A stretch of 64,000 nucleotides of DNA from Episyrphus balteatus (Eukaryota; Arthropoda; Insecta; Diptera; Syrphidae). The translations under genes were made by a program, and so were the position numbers. Position 1 is the first letter of the stretch. Each line of letters starts with the position of its first letter. The stretch is from positions 111,502,288 through 111,566,287 of the forward strand of contig NC_079135.1 of NCBI RefSeq assembly GCF_945859705.1, written 5' to 3'. Below the pieces are notes generated by a model. That model was not told the origin of the DNA, ran no database searches, and was given only the letters and a program-made list of their open reading frames with translations. Positions 12,001 to 24,100 of this stretch are shown in pieces.

Positions 12001-14195
12001 TAGTTTTTTGAAAATGAAGGTTTATTTGATAAATCTATACATTTGTTTATGTTTAATGTATTGTTCATAGCTAGCTTATACTTCCATCCCTTTCAAATCA
12101 AAATCACCGCTTTTGAAAAGTCGAGACCTCCACCAATAAACGATGACTTAATTTATTTCACTTTCTGCAAATGAAGCTTTTTTTGGGATGAACTTGGAAA
12201 TATTCGACGCAATAAAAGTCGGTTTTATTATGATGAAGAAATGAAATCATATTTAAACCGAGTTCTAACGAGCTAGTCCTAAAAAGGTTGAGGGTCTAAA
12301 ATATAACAAAGTTCTCGCTCAGACAAAGTTCTAATTTCGAGTTTTAAGGCAATAGAACTTGGTGAAGAGATGAAACTGAAATAAATTTAGTTTTAATTTT
12401 TTCTTAAACCGAGTTTCGAGAGCTAGAAATTTGGCAAGTTATCTACCGTAAGAGTAAATTCCTTTAAATCTATTCGAACTTATTTTTACATTTTTCTATT
12501 TTCCGACAATTCATTAATTTTTTTATACTCAATTCAAACTCAACAATGAGTTACAACATTTTGTAAAACATTTGGTATGAGCTAAAACCGAGTGCAATCT
12601 GCGTTCTATGCTTTTCAACTAAAAAATCGATGGTCAGCTTACGATCCGAGAAATCTTGTTTGAAAATTCGACTTTATACTTGTCAAACGTCCTAGTTCGA
12701 ATAGAAAAGTAGTAATTGTTATTTTCGGCGAGCTTTTACTGCGTCAAAAAACAAGAAATCAAGAGGCTTTTTAATGCTATTTCAAGGCAAAGTGTGTTAA
12801 GGTTAAGGAAAACTTTGACTTTCTTGTTCTGAATTTTATAATATTTTATTATAATGAACAAATTAATTCTTATCTTGTCTTGTTAGAAACCGATGAAAAA
12901 TGATAGGTAGACTAAAGTCTGAAATCAATAATTTTTTTATTGTTAACGGTCAAAGTGTTTTGCCTATTTACACTCTATTTCAATTACGAAAACGAATCAA
13001 ATATTTTAAAAGTAAAAAAAAAATATTTCCAAATTTAGCTCACATTTTGTTTCAGTCAAAATTAATATAAATATTATAACAAATTCCAAATGAATACAAC
13101 CAAACTCCATTTGGATACATAAAAAACACTATGATTTTGTTTAAAACTACCTCTTTAGTTCCTTATTATTGCTTTGAATGAAAAAAAATTCTAATAAAAT
13201 AAAAAAAGGAAAATACTCATTCATATGTTTTGAATGGTTTAAACTGGAATGTAATTCGTAACTTTTGAAGTAATCAATGTGAAATAGTATTATGACAGTA
13301 ATAAAAATTAAAGTTTTTTAATGCTATTACTAATTATGATTTTGGAATGTGTATATTATATTTTATTTAATTTGATATATTTATGAGGTTTTAAAAGGAT
13401 TATTTTTATACAATCTTTTAAGCTATAGTTTAGGTTATCAACTTATAAAATTTTAAAACTTTAATTTCTAGAATGAAAGCTCACTCTAAAAAACTAATGA
13501 AGTTTAATACAAGCATTTAATCATAATTAGTATGTAGTTTAATTAAAATATACAGGGAACAAAACATGAAAGCTAAACATAAAATTTAAACAAAACCAAC
13601 ATTAGAAAAACCACACAAGAAACTACATACCATCACGTTCGTGTCCTCCAGAACTGTTTGTTTGCGTTTGTTTTGTGTAGACCAGAGTTTCCTTTGGTGG
13701 AATGTTTGTTGCCTGTACAGTTACAACGCTCAAATTTAATGGTTTTTTACGACCAGCTCTAGAAATACAAATTATTATTTTATAACAAAAGTAAAAAAGA
13801 AAAAAAAAGATTTCAACATACACTTGGCCATTAACACTTGGCTGCAAACTTGCATCTGGAGTTATGTTATTAGAGTTATCTGATGTAACAGAGTTTACAG
13901 ATGAAAGCGAGGATAATACTTCAGATACTGGGGCAACGCCCAATGATGACAACATTTCATCCAAATCCCTAAAAGAATAGTAAATGGTATACATTTCTAA
14001 ATGATATGGTTTTAATTCAGGAAGTAAGGAAAAAACATACTTTCTTTGATCCTTATCAATGCCAACTCCACCACCTATTCGTCCAGTAGCCTCTTCGATG
14101 TCTTTCATTTCCTTTTCACGACGTCTGCGGTCCTTTTCTTCTCGCAAAGCAGCCAACTTGGCTTTTTTGCGTTCCAATTCCGCTTTACGATCCAT
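1..14195 (-). CDS. sw: Cytoplasmic dynein 1 intermediate chain (short wing), 3' end outside window
   Basis: The intermediate chain scaffolds the cytoplasmic dynein motor: its N-terminus contacts dynactin and its WD propeller binds the heavy chain. Constitutive coding exons on the minus strand, 5' to 3': 14195-14041, 13968-13822, 13758-13631, 1563-1387, 1320-1025, 967-502, 443-283, 221-1. Codon phase is consistent at every junction, giving 583 codons before the window edge; the last part of the propeller is missing. The protein starts [20 protein letters not shown], a basic/acidic coiled coil, followed by a Ser-rich segment, LVYTKQTQT (light-chain binding region) and [17 protein letters not shown]-repeat landmarks include [24 protein letters not shown] and [14 protein letters not shown]. 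The Met of the start exon is followed directly by the family-typical N-terminus. Identity is from recalled similarity to Drosophila sw and mammalian DYNC1I; very sure of family. Confidence 0.95.
1564..6599 (-). other. sw intron between microexon 3 and the WD-side exons
   Basis: AT-rich intron of about 5 kb with no coding exon or complete mobile element that I can see. It contains long A and T runs (for example near 4270 and 5470) and a 25-bp near-perfect palindrome at 4675-4699 with 12-bp arms ATAACGGTTCAA. Open frames here are short and low in complexity. Confidence 0.6.
6600..6647 (-). CDS. sw: sw alternative microexon 3 (48 nt)
   Basis: A 48-nt exon with acceptor CTACTTCAAG and donor GTAGGT, phase 1 to phase 1. 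It adds 16 residues ([16 protein letters not shown]), strongly acidic, just before the constitutive [14 protein letters not shown]. Joined with the other two microexons it gives a 34-residue insert ending in [19 protein letters not shown]. Confidence 0.82.
7440..7454 (+). repeat. Target-site duplication, left copy
   Basis: The 15-mer TGATAATGTAGAGAT occurs here and again at 8250-8264, exactly flanking the LINE remnant. A 15-bp duplication is typical of target-primed reverse transcription. Confidence 0.8.
7455..8249 (-). mobile_element. 5'-truncated LINE (Jockey/R1/LOA-like) 3' end with RNase H domain
   Basis: Minus-strand remnant of a non-LTR retrotransposon. Around 8140-8050 it encodes [18 protein letters not shown], the conserved C-terminal block of an RNase H domain. 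Next comes a Cys/His segment ([22 protein letters not shown]) typical of the ORF2 C-terminus of these elements. Between the two, near 7885, the reading frame shifts, so the copy is dead. The element is flanked by a 15-bp target-site duplication. Its 3' tail on the minus strand is a short (TAACC) repeat, read as TTAGG units on the plus strand at 7456-7470. The 5' truncation is the usual result of incomplete reverse transcription. It lies inside an sw intron, antisense to no other gene. Clade assignment is approximate. Confidence 0.85.
8250..8264 (+). repeat. Target-site duplication, right copy
   Basis: Second copy of TGATAATGTAGAGAT, marking the 5' (truncated) junction of the LINE remnant. Confidence 0.8.
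8265..10386 (-). other. sw intron, no further gene seen
   Basis: AT-rich intronic DNA. Near 9350-9420 a GC-richer tract ends in an AATAAATAAAT-type tail, which may be the 3' end of an old retroposed element, but I cannot name it. Confidence 0.4.
10387..10407 (-). CDS. sw: sw alternative microexon 2 (21 nt)
   Basis: A 21-nt exon with acceptor TTAATTTTAG and a near-consensus donor GTGAGT, again phase 1 to phase 1. It adds seven residues, AHASDYY when joined to the preceding G. It lies 422 nt downstream of the 33-nt microexon. Exons this short usually need intronic enhancers, so regulated splicing is plausible, but nothing in the sequence proves it. Confidence 0.78.
10830..10862 (-). CDS. sw: sw alternative microexon 1 (33 nt)
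   Basis: A 33-nt exon with acceptor TTTGTCAG and donor GTATTT on the minus strand. It enters and leaves in phase 1, so inclusion adds 11 residues without changing the frame. With the last G of the upstream exon it reads [11 protein letters not shown], unusually rich in Trp and Arg for this acidic region. It sits between the N-terminal and WD-repeat exons, where dynein intermediate chains are known to vary by alternative splicing. Inclusion or skipping is inferred. Confidence 0.8.
10863..13630 (-). other. sw intron upstream of the microexons
   Basis: About 2.8 kb of AT-rich intron. I saw no further phase-1 microexon with good splice sites, no open frame of interest and no complete mobile element. 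Confidence 0.5.
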
Positions 14196-14615
14196 TGTTT
14201 CGTTTTTTTTTTTCTGAGCTTTTTTAGTTAATGATTAAAGGAAAAATAGTATTTTGATGGAGATTCTCCGTTGTTTTGAGCTGAAATAAAAAAATAATTA
14301 TATATAATTACTAATTTTTTGTTAAACTAATAAATTAAAAAAAAACATTTAGACATAATAAGGATAATAGCATTGCTATGAACTATTTATTTAATTAATA
14401 CTATCTTAAATGATTTTTGACTCCGAAATATAATTTTGCTATATAGCAGAGGATGTCCATGAATCTAACTAAATTTAATTTTTTTAGCATTTAAGATTAA
14501 AAGTATTAAACATTCTTTTTGAACTTTTTTAATTATTTTTAAACCAAGCAATTTTAACTTTTAAAACTATTGGAACCGCTCCTGGTTTACAAAAAAAAAA
14601 AGTACAATAACCCTC

Positions 14616-14768
14616 TGAATAAAATAGTGTAGCTGTGGCTGTAGCTTGTAGCGCAAGTTGAAGAATTCTCAACTTTTTGCTCAGCTGCCGCCACCTTTTG
14701 TTGTTATTTCCCTCAGTAAAATTTTGACAGTACCACAAGCTACAGCCACAGCTACGCCACTGTATTCA
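14616..14768. mobile_element. Small inverted-repeat element upstream of sw
   Basis: Perfect 20-bp inverted copies TAGCTGTGGCTGTAGCTTGT at 14630-14649 and 14735-14754. The symmetry extends imperfectly outward to TGAATA at 14616 and TATTCA at 14768, so about 150 bp behaves as a short terminal-inverted-repeat element (MITE). It lies 420-570 bp upstream of the sw start codon, so it may overlap the promoter or 5' UTR. No clear target duplication seen. Confidence 0.6.
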
Positions 14769-15699
14769 ACCAGTTAAGCAGAGAACAAAGTTTCCAAAGA
14801 TCTAAAGTAAAATTTACGAAAACCTTTTTTTTTTGAAGATAGAAGACGAAACACCTCTAATGTTGCATTTTGTGCACGATAACAATCCCAACCAGCGATT
14901 GTTAAAATCGTGGTTATAAATTTGTTTTTGAAAGCAATGAAATGACTTGCAGAACCGTTAACGTAGGTGGTCCCTCACAGCATATTGGGTGATATGTTAA
15001 AAAATAGTAAATGCTTTTACTTGAAAAATTGTAAAGTATGAACTTCGCTATCCATATTTTGTGCATACATATATCAAACCTTATTAATTTTGTATGGCAA
15101 GAATTTAATATTTTTTATGCATACGGGCCATTTTGGCCAAAAACTATAATATCATTATTTACATAATGTAACAATAACCCATAATAGCATATAAGTCAAT
15201 TTTCATTACTTTTCAGCAGAAGCATTTGAAGCCTTTACTGTTTTCAAACGCTTTTAGACAAAAAGAATTAACAAAAGTTAAAATATAAAGATGCAAAGCG
15301 ACGTAAAATATTTTTTCTATTTTTTTCGAAAAAAAGTGTAACTTGACTTATGTCTGCAAAATCTCGAACGGCTGAATTGAAATAATAACATAATTGGTCT
15401 CTATTCTGAAGGCTTTTATTCTGAAAGTTAAATTTTTGTAACGGCTTATAGAAATAACAAACAATTAACAGGGTATATTGTTTAAAAAATAGGGAGTAAA
15501 ATTGCATTATCAACTCAATTTGAGCATAAGTCGATTTATGCTGGAATGGGTTTTTTTCCAAGGACCCAAAAATCTACTTTTTTCCCTTGCAACAAACTAA
15601 AAGCTTGTCAAAAAAACAATACAATACAGCCATATACAAGATAACACCTAACAAATGATACATACATATAAAGTTTTAAGACGTATGGATCATGGAAAT

Positions 15700-16330
15700 C
15701 TCGAGAGAATCGTTTAACGAATCCTATTATTCGATTAGCTTTATTGATAACACTGGTCAACAAGGTTTTTGCCACAAGAACTCGAATCTGAAGTCAGAAA
15801 ATTTTTATTGGCCTCCGTTTTTGAAATATTACCGTTAGAAAATGCCGAAAAACGTAATTTTGGCTGTTTTCGAAGTTATGTTTTTATGTGGGGTAATTCC
15901 TTATGAAAAAAATTGTAAAGGTGCCTATAAGAACTGGTTTTATTCTTCCAAAAAATGTTTTAATCTTTCCGACATCTTTTTTAATGCCCGAGATATTTAA
16001 AATGTAAGGATTGGTCATTGACTCAGAAACAGCACTGGCCAACCAAATTAAACTTTTTTTTGCCACAAGAACAAATATATAATTTTCTACAGGTTTTTGG
16101 GTTGCTGAACTCGAATCCATAATCAGAAAAATTCTATTGGCCTCCGTTCTTGAAATATTACCGTTATAAAATGCAGAAAAAGGTTTTTTTTTTATAACGG
16201 TTATGTTTCAAGAACGGAAGATTTTAGAATTTTTTCGATTGCGGATTCGAGTTTAGCGACCCAATAACCTCTAGAAAATTATATTTTGATTCTTGTGGCA
16301 AAAATTTTATGACCAGGGACTTAAACTTTA
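15700..16330. repeat. Degenerate direct and inverted repeat block
   Basis: One motif set occurs three times: TTTGCCACAAGAAC, then CTCGAATC, then ATTGGCCTCCGTT and GAAATATTACCGTTA. Copies start near 15760 and 16060 in direct orientation and near 16330 in inverse orientation. This looks like fragments of a dispersed repeat in the spacer between sw and the divergent WDR63/DNAI3 gene. Confidence 0.6.
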
Positions 16331-18113
16331 GATTAAATTTAGTTTCTCTTTGGCTAACTAACTGAAAATTAAGATATCTCAAGCAATTAAAGAGATATCG
16401 GGAAAAGTTAAACATGTTTTTCACTTGTCAACATTTAAAATAAATCATTAACCTATTTGTATTTTCGTTGCAGCATTCTCTAAAGTCCTTCTTGAAGTTT
16501 TAGACAGTTATTATATCGTCGAAATAAATTTGAGCATTATAATCTGGAATTATAATCATAATTTGTACCTTTGTGCAAATGCAAATATGTAATGTTTAAT
16601 TTACTTATTATTATCCATTTAAAAAATAGTGGCCGGATAGTGATGACTACCCGGGTACACCTACTCTATCACCACATGGCTTCATTCATGGATATCATTC
16701 AAGTAGCTAGTACGTGCAATAAAGCAGTTTCTATTTCCCATTTACAACTTAATTGACTCACCTTCAAATGATTCTCGAATTGACAGATACACTTTTAAAA
16801 ATATTTTTCAAACCATCGTCCCCACATGTTTCCTTCCTATTTAGACTATGTTTGCATGTTCCCTATCTAACTGCTGCTAGACTTCAGAGTCGTGTCTAAG
16901 TTAAGGTATTTTCCAACTCTTGTTTGTCGCGACTTGAATGAATAATTAGTTCATTGGACACAAAATGACGATACTAAATTTAATAATGTGCGCAAATACT
17001 CAACCAACAACAATCTACTGACATCTTCATATGTTTTCTTTATAATCAAGATACCCCCAAATAATCCATGAAAGATTTTTTCTTATTATAGAAAAAAAAG
17101 TAAACATACGCTAAAAAAACAATGCAGACAAGAAGATGAAAGGTTAAGTCCCAAAAGAACCGCAACAACAACAACACAACATAATACGAATCCAAGTCAC
17201 TTATTGAAGAAGAAACAAAAAATGCAACGCAAAAATCTCATCCCACTTTGCAGAGAACAACACAAAAAAATCGATATCCCAAACCAAAATGAAAACAAAG
17301 AAAAATCCCGGAATGGGTTGAAAAAGTATTGATGTTGGCTTTTCGCCGAAGCTCCACCTCGAAAAAAAGGTTCATCTTAAATGGAAACGACAAATGCATT
17401 GGGCCAAGTTAGGAATGTGATGATGTCACCGATGAGTGTTGGCTATTTTGTTAAATAATTATTCTTAACTTTAAACCATTTTATATTTTAATGAAATCAA
17501 AAAGAAATATATATTTTTTGCATATCAAAAAGAACAAACAAAAATTTTAGGAAAGAAAATGCAAGAAAATTCATCATCTCATGCAGAATCAAATAAAAAG
17601 AAAATCAATAATGGAGGTGAAAACTTGCAAGTTTTCATCAGACAATGAGAGAAAATTGTTTTTTCAACCTTAAATAACGGTTTAATACACAAATTTAATT
17701 GACAAAAACAAATTTAATACCTTAATGTACAATTTGTTGCAATTATTTTTAAAATTTCTTCAATTTTTATCCAATTAATTTAACATTTTTATAAGAAACA
17801 AAATTTGATCGAACCACTAATCACGAAAATGCAAAAAATTCTAATAAGATTTCTCTCTCAATTCTCTTTAGTTTATGTTGCGCCATCTGCGGGGGATTTT
17901 AAATTTTGACAGATTAAAAAGATAAATGAGTGCATTCAGTTAATGAGCAAAATGATAAGGTAGTTTGATAATTTGGCATTTTGAATTCTCTGTTGGCATG
18001 GAAATTTGAATTTGTTTATTTTCAGAAATTTGTGAATTTTTAATAAAACAAGAAAACAAATATAGAAATTTGTGATAAGAAATTTTTAAAAGAATTTAGA
18101 ATTTATCAAAGAA
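16331..18113. other. Spacer and 5' flank of WDR63/DNAI3
   Basis: No open frame of note. Upstream of the WDR63/DNAI3 start, CGCCATCTGCGGGGG at about 17881-17895 stands out as GC-rich in an AT-rich flank, and may be a transcription-factor site. No TATA box is obvious. Confidence 0.4.
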
Positions 18114-21100
18114 ATGGACGTGACAACAAGAATTGAAGAAGAAAATCGAGTTGTGTAAGGAATTGTTCAAATTAAATATATTATTAGCCGCGTTTCTTTG
18201 GAAGTGGAAGACTTCTCATGAGTAAATGATTTGTAGATCTAGTACTTTAATTTACGCATGATCTTCCGCTCGACTAGATAGGTAGGTATAGTTGTATGAG
18301 AAATGTTGTCCAGCGTTTTTTTTTTTATGTGGAAATTGCCATTAAAATATTAATATTTTAATACCGTACCACCATTTTTAAAAGTTTTTCACTAATATTT
18401 TAATACTGCGTTACAACCTAGCCTAAATCCGAGATTTAGCTAAAGCATAAAACTCGGGATTTTTTTTCTAAATCCCGGATTGAAAGTAGGTGAAAATCTT
18501 AGATTTAGGGTAGCTGAGCCCAAATCCGAAATTTAGCGAAGTAGATTTAAAATAAATCTCGAGATTTATCCTAAATCTACTTAGCTAAATCTCGGATTTA
18601 GCGTGTGTGAAGCATAGTAGGGGTATTCACGATTTGATGCAAATGGTCTTGTATCGTTGTAAAAGTGCAAAAGTGTAACATTTTCTTAAACTAAAATAAC
18701 GAAATATACTTTGATTTTTTTACAATTTTACACTTTTGCAATATCCTAACCCTATTGCAAAAATAAAATACAATGGTGCAAAATTTGTTTTTTGTAGTTG
18801 CAGTAGTCGAAAAATGAAATGTAGTAATTTTACACCTTTTTGTTGCACCGGATCGTGAATACCCCTAGTATAACCTTTTAAATGGAGAAAATAGAAACCA
18901 TAAAAAACCCTAATGAAAGACAAATAGGAATAATGTCGTATCTCCACAGTTCTTGTTCATTTGTATCACTGTAAACCAAATAAACGAAGAAGTTTTAACT
19001 TCTTATTCTTATATATATAATTCTCCTGTGCGTTTGTTTGTGACCCTACTCCTTCTAAACGACTTGATAGATTTTTCTGAAATTTGGTGGGGGTGATAAG
19101 GTCCATCCGAGACAGGTTTTGTTTTATAATTGGACCCAGTAGGTGGCGCTGTTGTCAAGTTATATGCAAATTCCGTATTTGGGGTCGAATGACTGAACAG
19201 ATTTTTGTGAAATTTTGTAAGGTCCATCCGAGACAGGTTTTGTGTTATAATTGGACCCGGTAGGTGGCGCTGTTGTCAAGTTATGTATATGCAAATTCCG
19301 TATTTGGGGTCGAATGACTGAACAGATTTTTGTGAAATTTTGTGTATGCGATAAGGTCTATCCGAGACAGGTTTTGTGTTATAATTGGACCCGGTAGGTG
19401 GCGCTGTTGTCAAATTATGTATATGCAAATTCCGTATTTGGGGTCGAAAGACTGAATATTTTTTGTGAAATTTTGTGTGTGTGATAAGGTTTGCCCCAGA
19501 CAGGTTTTGTGTTATAATTGGACCCTGTAGGTTGCGCTGTAGTCAATTTATTTGTGCTCCACATATCAACCGAACCGAGTGAACCGGAAAAAGTTTAACA
19601 CATTACAGGGCTAAAATTTGAAAACAAATACTTGGAAAGGCGGAACGAAGTCCGCCGGGTCAGCTAGTAATATATAAAATACTACAATATAATTCAATAT
19701 TGTAATGTTTTATTCCGGGTTCACAATAAAACTTATTTAATTTCCACTTATATTTCCGTTCAAATAAGAACACACTTTATTTCAACTCAATTTACTTTTA
19801 TTATTCGCTCAAACAAACACACTTTTAAATCACTTTATTTACTACCAACAATTCGCAACACTTTATTTCACTTTGTACTGTACTCTTTCACTTTCAAGAT
19901 TAAACTGTATCCGGTCGGTGTTTACGCTGCCCTTTTATACCGGAATTTCGAGATTCGAGAATGTCTTCGAAGGTTCTCGTCTTTGCTTCTCGAGACTTCC
20001 TTTCCAAGAGGGGGCGCTTCATACTTCCAGTCTAGTTGGATATTTTGGGATGTGTTCAGAGGGTAGGTAGTTTCTTGATTATTAAAGGTCCGTTCACATT
20101 TCTACCTTTGCAGTAGTAGGTAGTGTGTTCAGACTTTTATCTTAAAAGTAGTTCAGTAATTCATCGTTACAATATACATAATTTCAAGTGACCTCAACTC
20201 CAAAAATTTATAAAGCGTTTTTATTTTTGTTATTTTTTTCTTCGTTATTATAAAATACTACTTTTAAATAAAGTGTCATATCGCTAGATTAAATGAACAC
20301 ACAATTTCCAACTTGATCAACTGTCTTTTCTTCCCCCACTCTTTCAAATACATAATAAAAAAAAAAAAATACAAAAAAAAGAACACGTATACGCCACAGA
20401 CCATGTGGACAACATGTACATAAATAATTTTAATTACAACTTTGGGTTATCATCAAAATCGAAATTAAATAACACTTGCAGCACTTAATCCTTGCACAAA
20501 ATCTGCATATTCTTTGTCATATTCATATTCGTCATCATTAACAGTAATACTATGTTTCCACCTACGCTAAATCCGAGATTTCGGTTAAGAAGATTATACT
20601 AAATCTTCTTAGCTAAATCTCGGATTGAGCGTAGGTGGAAACATAGTATTAGTATAAATCTCGAGATTAATTTTAAATCTATTTCGCTAAATCTCGGATT
20701 TGGGTTCAGCTACCCTAAATCTATGATTTTTATCTATTTTCAATCCGAGATTTAGAATAAAACTCGAGATTTGTGCTAAACGTACTTAGCTAAATCTCGG
20801 ATTTAGAGTAGGTGGAAACGAAGACGCGTTTCAGACGCGTTTTGGACGCGTTTCAGACGCGTTTCAGACGCGTTTCAGACGCGTTTTGGACGCGTTTCAG
20901 ACGCGTTTTAGACGCGTTTCAGACGCGTTTCAGACGCGTTCTAGACGCGTTTCAGACGCTTTTCAGAGGCGTTTTGGATGCGTTTCAGACGCGTTTTGGA
21001 CGCGTTTTAGACGCGTTTTAGACGCGTTTTAGACGCGTTTCGGACGCGTTTTAGACGCGTTTCGGACGCGTTTTAGACGCGTTTCGGACGCGTTTTGGAC

Positions 21101-24100
21101 TCGTTTCAGACGTTTTGGACGCGTTTCAGATGCGTTTTGGACGCGTTTTAGACGCATTTCAGACGCGTTTTAGACGTGTTTTGGACGCGTTTCAGAAGCG
21201 TTTTAGACGCGTTTCGGACGCGTTTTGGACGCGTTTCAGAAGCGTTTTAGACGCGTTTCAGACGCGTTTTAGACGTGTTTCAGACGCTTTTCAGAGGCGT
21301 TTTGGATGCGTTTCAGACTCGTTTTGGACGCGTTTTGGACGCGTTTCAGACGCGTTTTAGACGCGTTTCAGACGCGTTTTAGACGCGTTTTGGACGCGTT
21401 TCAGACGCGTTTTAGACGCGTTTTAGACGCTTTTCAGACGCGTTTTGGACGCGTTTCAGACGCGTTTCAGAAGCGTTTTAGACGCGTTTCAGACGCGTTT
21501 TAGACGTGTTTCAGACGCTTTTCAGAGGCGTTTTGGATGCGTTTCAGACTCGTTTTGGACGCGTTTTGGAAGCGTTTCAGACGCGTTTTAGACGCGTTTC
21601 AGACGCGTTTTAGACGCGTTTTGGACGCGTTTCAGACGCGTTTCAGACGCGTTTCAGACGCTTTTCAGAGGCGTTTTGGATGCGTTTCAGACGCGTTTTG
21701 GACGCGTTTCAGACGCGTTTAAGACGCGTTTTAGACGCGTTTTAGACGCGTTTTGGACGCGTTTCAGATGTGTTTTGGACGCGTTTTAGACGCGTTTTAG
21801 ACGCGTTTTAGACGCTTTTCAGAGGCGTTTTGGATGCGTTTCAGACGCGTTTTGGACGCTTTTCAGACGCGTTTTGGACGCGTTTCAGACGCGTTTTAGA
21901 CGCGTTTTAGACGCGTTTCAGACGCGTTTCAGACGCTTTTCAGAGGCGTTTTGGATGCGTTTCAGACGCGTTTTGGGCGCGTTTTAGACGCGTTTTAGAC
22001 GCTTTTCAGAGGCGTTTTGGATGCATTTCAGACGCGTTTTGGACGCGTTTCAGACGCGTTTTAGACGCGTTTTAGACGCTTTTCAGACGCGTTTTGGACG
22101 CGTTTTAGACGCGTTTCAGACGCGTTTTGGACGCTTTTCAGACGTTTTGGACGCGTTTCAGATGCGTTTTGGACGCGTTTTAGACGCGTTTTAGACGCTT
22201 TTCAGAGGCGTTTTGGATGCGTTTCAGACGCGTTTTGGACGCGTTTCAGACGCGTTTTAGACGCGTTTTAGACGCTTTTCAGACGCGTTTTGGACGCGTT
22301 TCAGACGCGTTTTAGACGCGTTTTAGACGCGTTTCAGACGCGTTTCAGACGCTTTTCAGAGGCGTTTTGGATGCGTTTCAGACGCGTTTTGGACGCGTTT
22401 TAGACGCGTTTCAGACGCGTTTTAGACGCGTTTTAGACGCGTTTTAGACGCGTTTTAGACGCGTTTTGGACGCGTTTCAGACGTTTTGGACGCGTTTCAG
22501 ATGTGTTTTGGACGCGTTTTAGACGCGTTTTAGACGCGTTTTAGACGCGTTTCAGACGCGTTTTAGACGCGTTTTGGACGCGTTTCAGACGCTTTTCAGA
22601 GGCGTTTTAGACGTTTTAGACGCGTTTTAGACGCGTTTCAGACGCGTTTTAGACGCGTTCTAGACGCGTTTTAGACGCGTTTTAGACGCGTTTTAGACTT
22701 GTTTTGGACGCGTTTCGGACGTTTTTCAGAGGCGTTTTGGATGCGTTTCAGACGCGTTTCAGACGCGTTTTAGACGCGTTTTAGACGCGTTTTAGACGCG
22801 TTTTAGACGCGTTTTAGACGCGTTTTGGACGCGTTTCAGACGCGTTTTAGACGCGTTCTAGACGCGTTTTGGACGCGTTTTGGACGCGTTTTGGACGCGT
22901 TTCAGACGCGTTTTAGACGCGTTCTAGACGCGTTTTAGACGCGTTTCAGACGCGTTTTGGACGCGTTTCAGACGCGTTTTAGACGTGTTTTAGACGCGTT
23001 TCAGACGCGTTTCAGACGCGTTTTAGACGCGTTTTGGACGCGTTTCAGACGCGTTTTAGACGTGTTTTAGACGCGTTTTAGACGCGTTTCAGACGCGTTT
23101 TGGACGCGTTTCAGACGCGTTTTAGACGTGTTTCAGACGCGTTTCAGAAGCGTTTTGGACGCGTTTTGGACGCGTTTTGGACGCGTTTTGGACGCGTTTT
23201 AGACGTGTTTTAGACGCGTTTTAGACGCGTTTTAGACGTTTTTTAGACGCGTTTCAGAAGCGTTTTGGACGCGTTTTGGACGCGTTTTGGACGCGTTTTG
23301 GACGCGTTTTAGACGTGTTTTAGACGCGTTTTAGACGCGTTTTAGACGCGTTTCAGACGCGTTTTGGACGCGTTTCAGACGCGTTTTAGACGCGTTCTAG
23401 ACGCGTTTTGGACGCGTTTTGGACGCGTTTTGGACGCGTTTTGGACGCGTTTCAGACGCGTTTTAGACGCGTTCTAGACGCGTTTTAGACGCGTTTCAGA
23501 CGCGTTTTGGACGCGTTTCAGACGCGTTTTAGACGTGTTTTAGACGCGTTTCAGACGCGTTTTAGACGCGTTTTGGACGCGTTTCAGACGCGTTTTAGAC
23601 GTGTTTTAGACGCGTTTTAGACGCGTTTCAGGCGCGTTTTGGACGCGTTTCAGACGCGTTTTAGACGCGTTTTAGACGCGTTTCAGACGCGTTTCAGACG
23701 CTTTTCAGAGGCGTTTTGGATGCGTTTCAGACGCGTTTTGGACGCGTTTCAGACGCGTTTTAGACGCGTTTTAGACGCGTTTTAGACGCGTTTTGGACGC
23801 GTTTCAGATGTGTTTTGGACGCGTTTTAGACGCGTTTTAGACGCGTTTTAGACGCGTTTTAGACGCTTTTCAGAGGCGTTTTGGATGCGTTTCAGACGCG
23901 TTTTGGACGCTTTTCAGACGCGTTTTGGACGCGTTTCAGACGCGTTTTAGACGCGTTTTAGACGCGTTTCAGACGCGTTTCAGACGCTTTTCAGAGGCGT
24001 TTTGGATGCGTTTCAGACGCGTTTTGGACGCGTTTTAGACGCGTTTTAGACGCTTTTCAGAGGCGTTTTGGATGCGTTTCAGACGCGTTTTGGACGCGTT

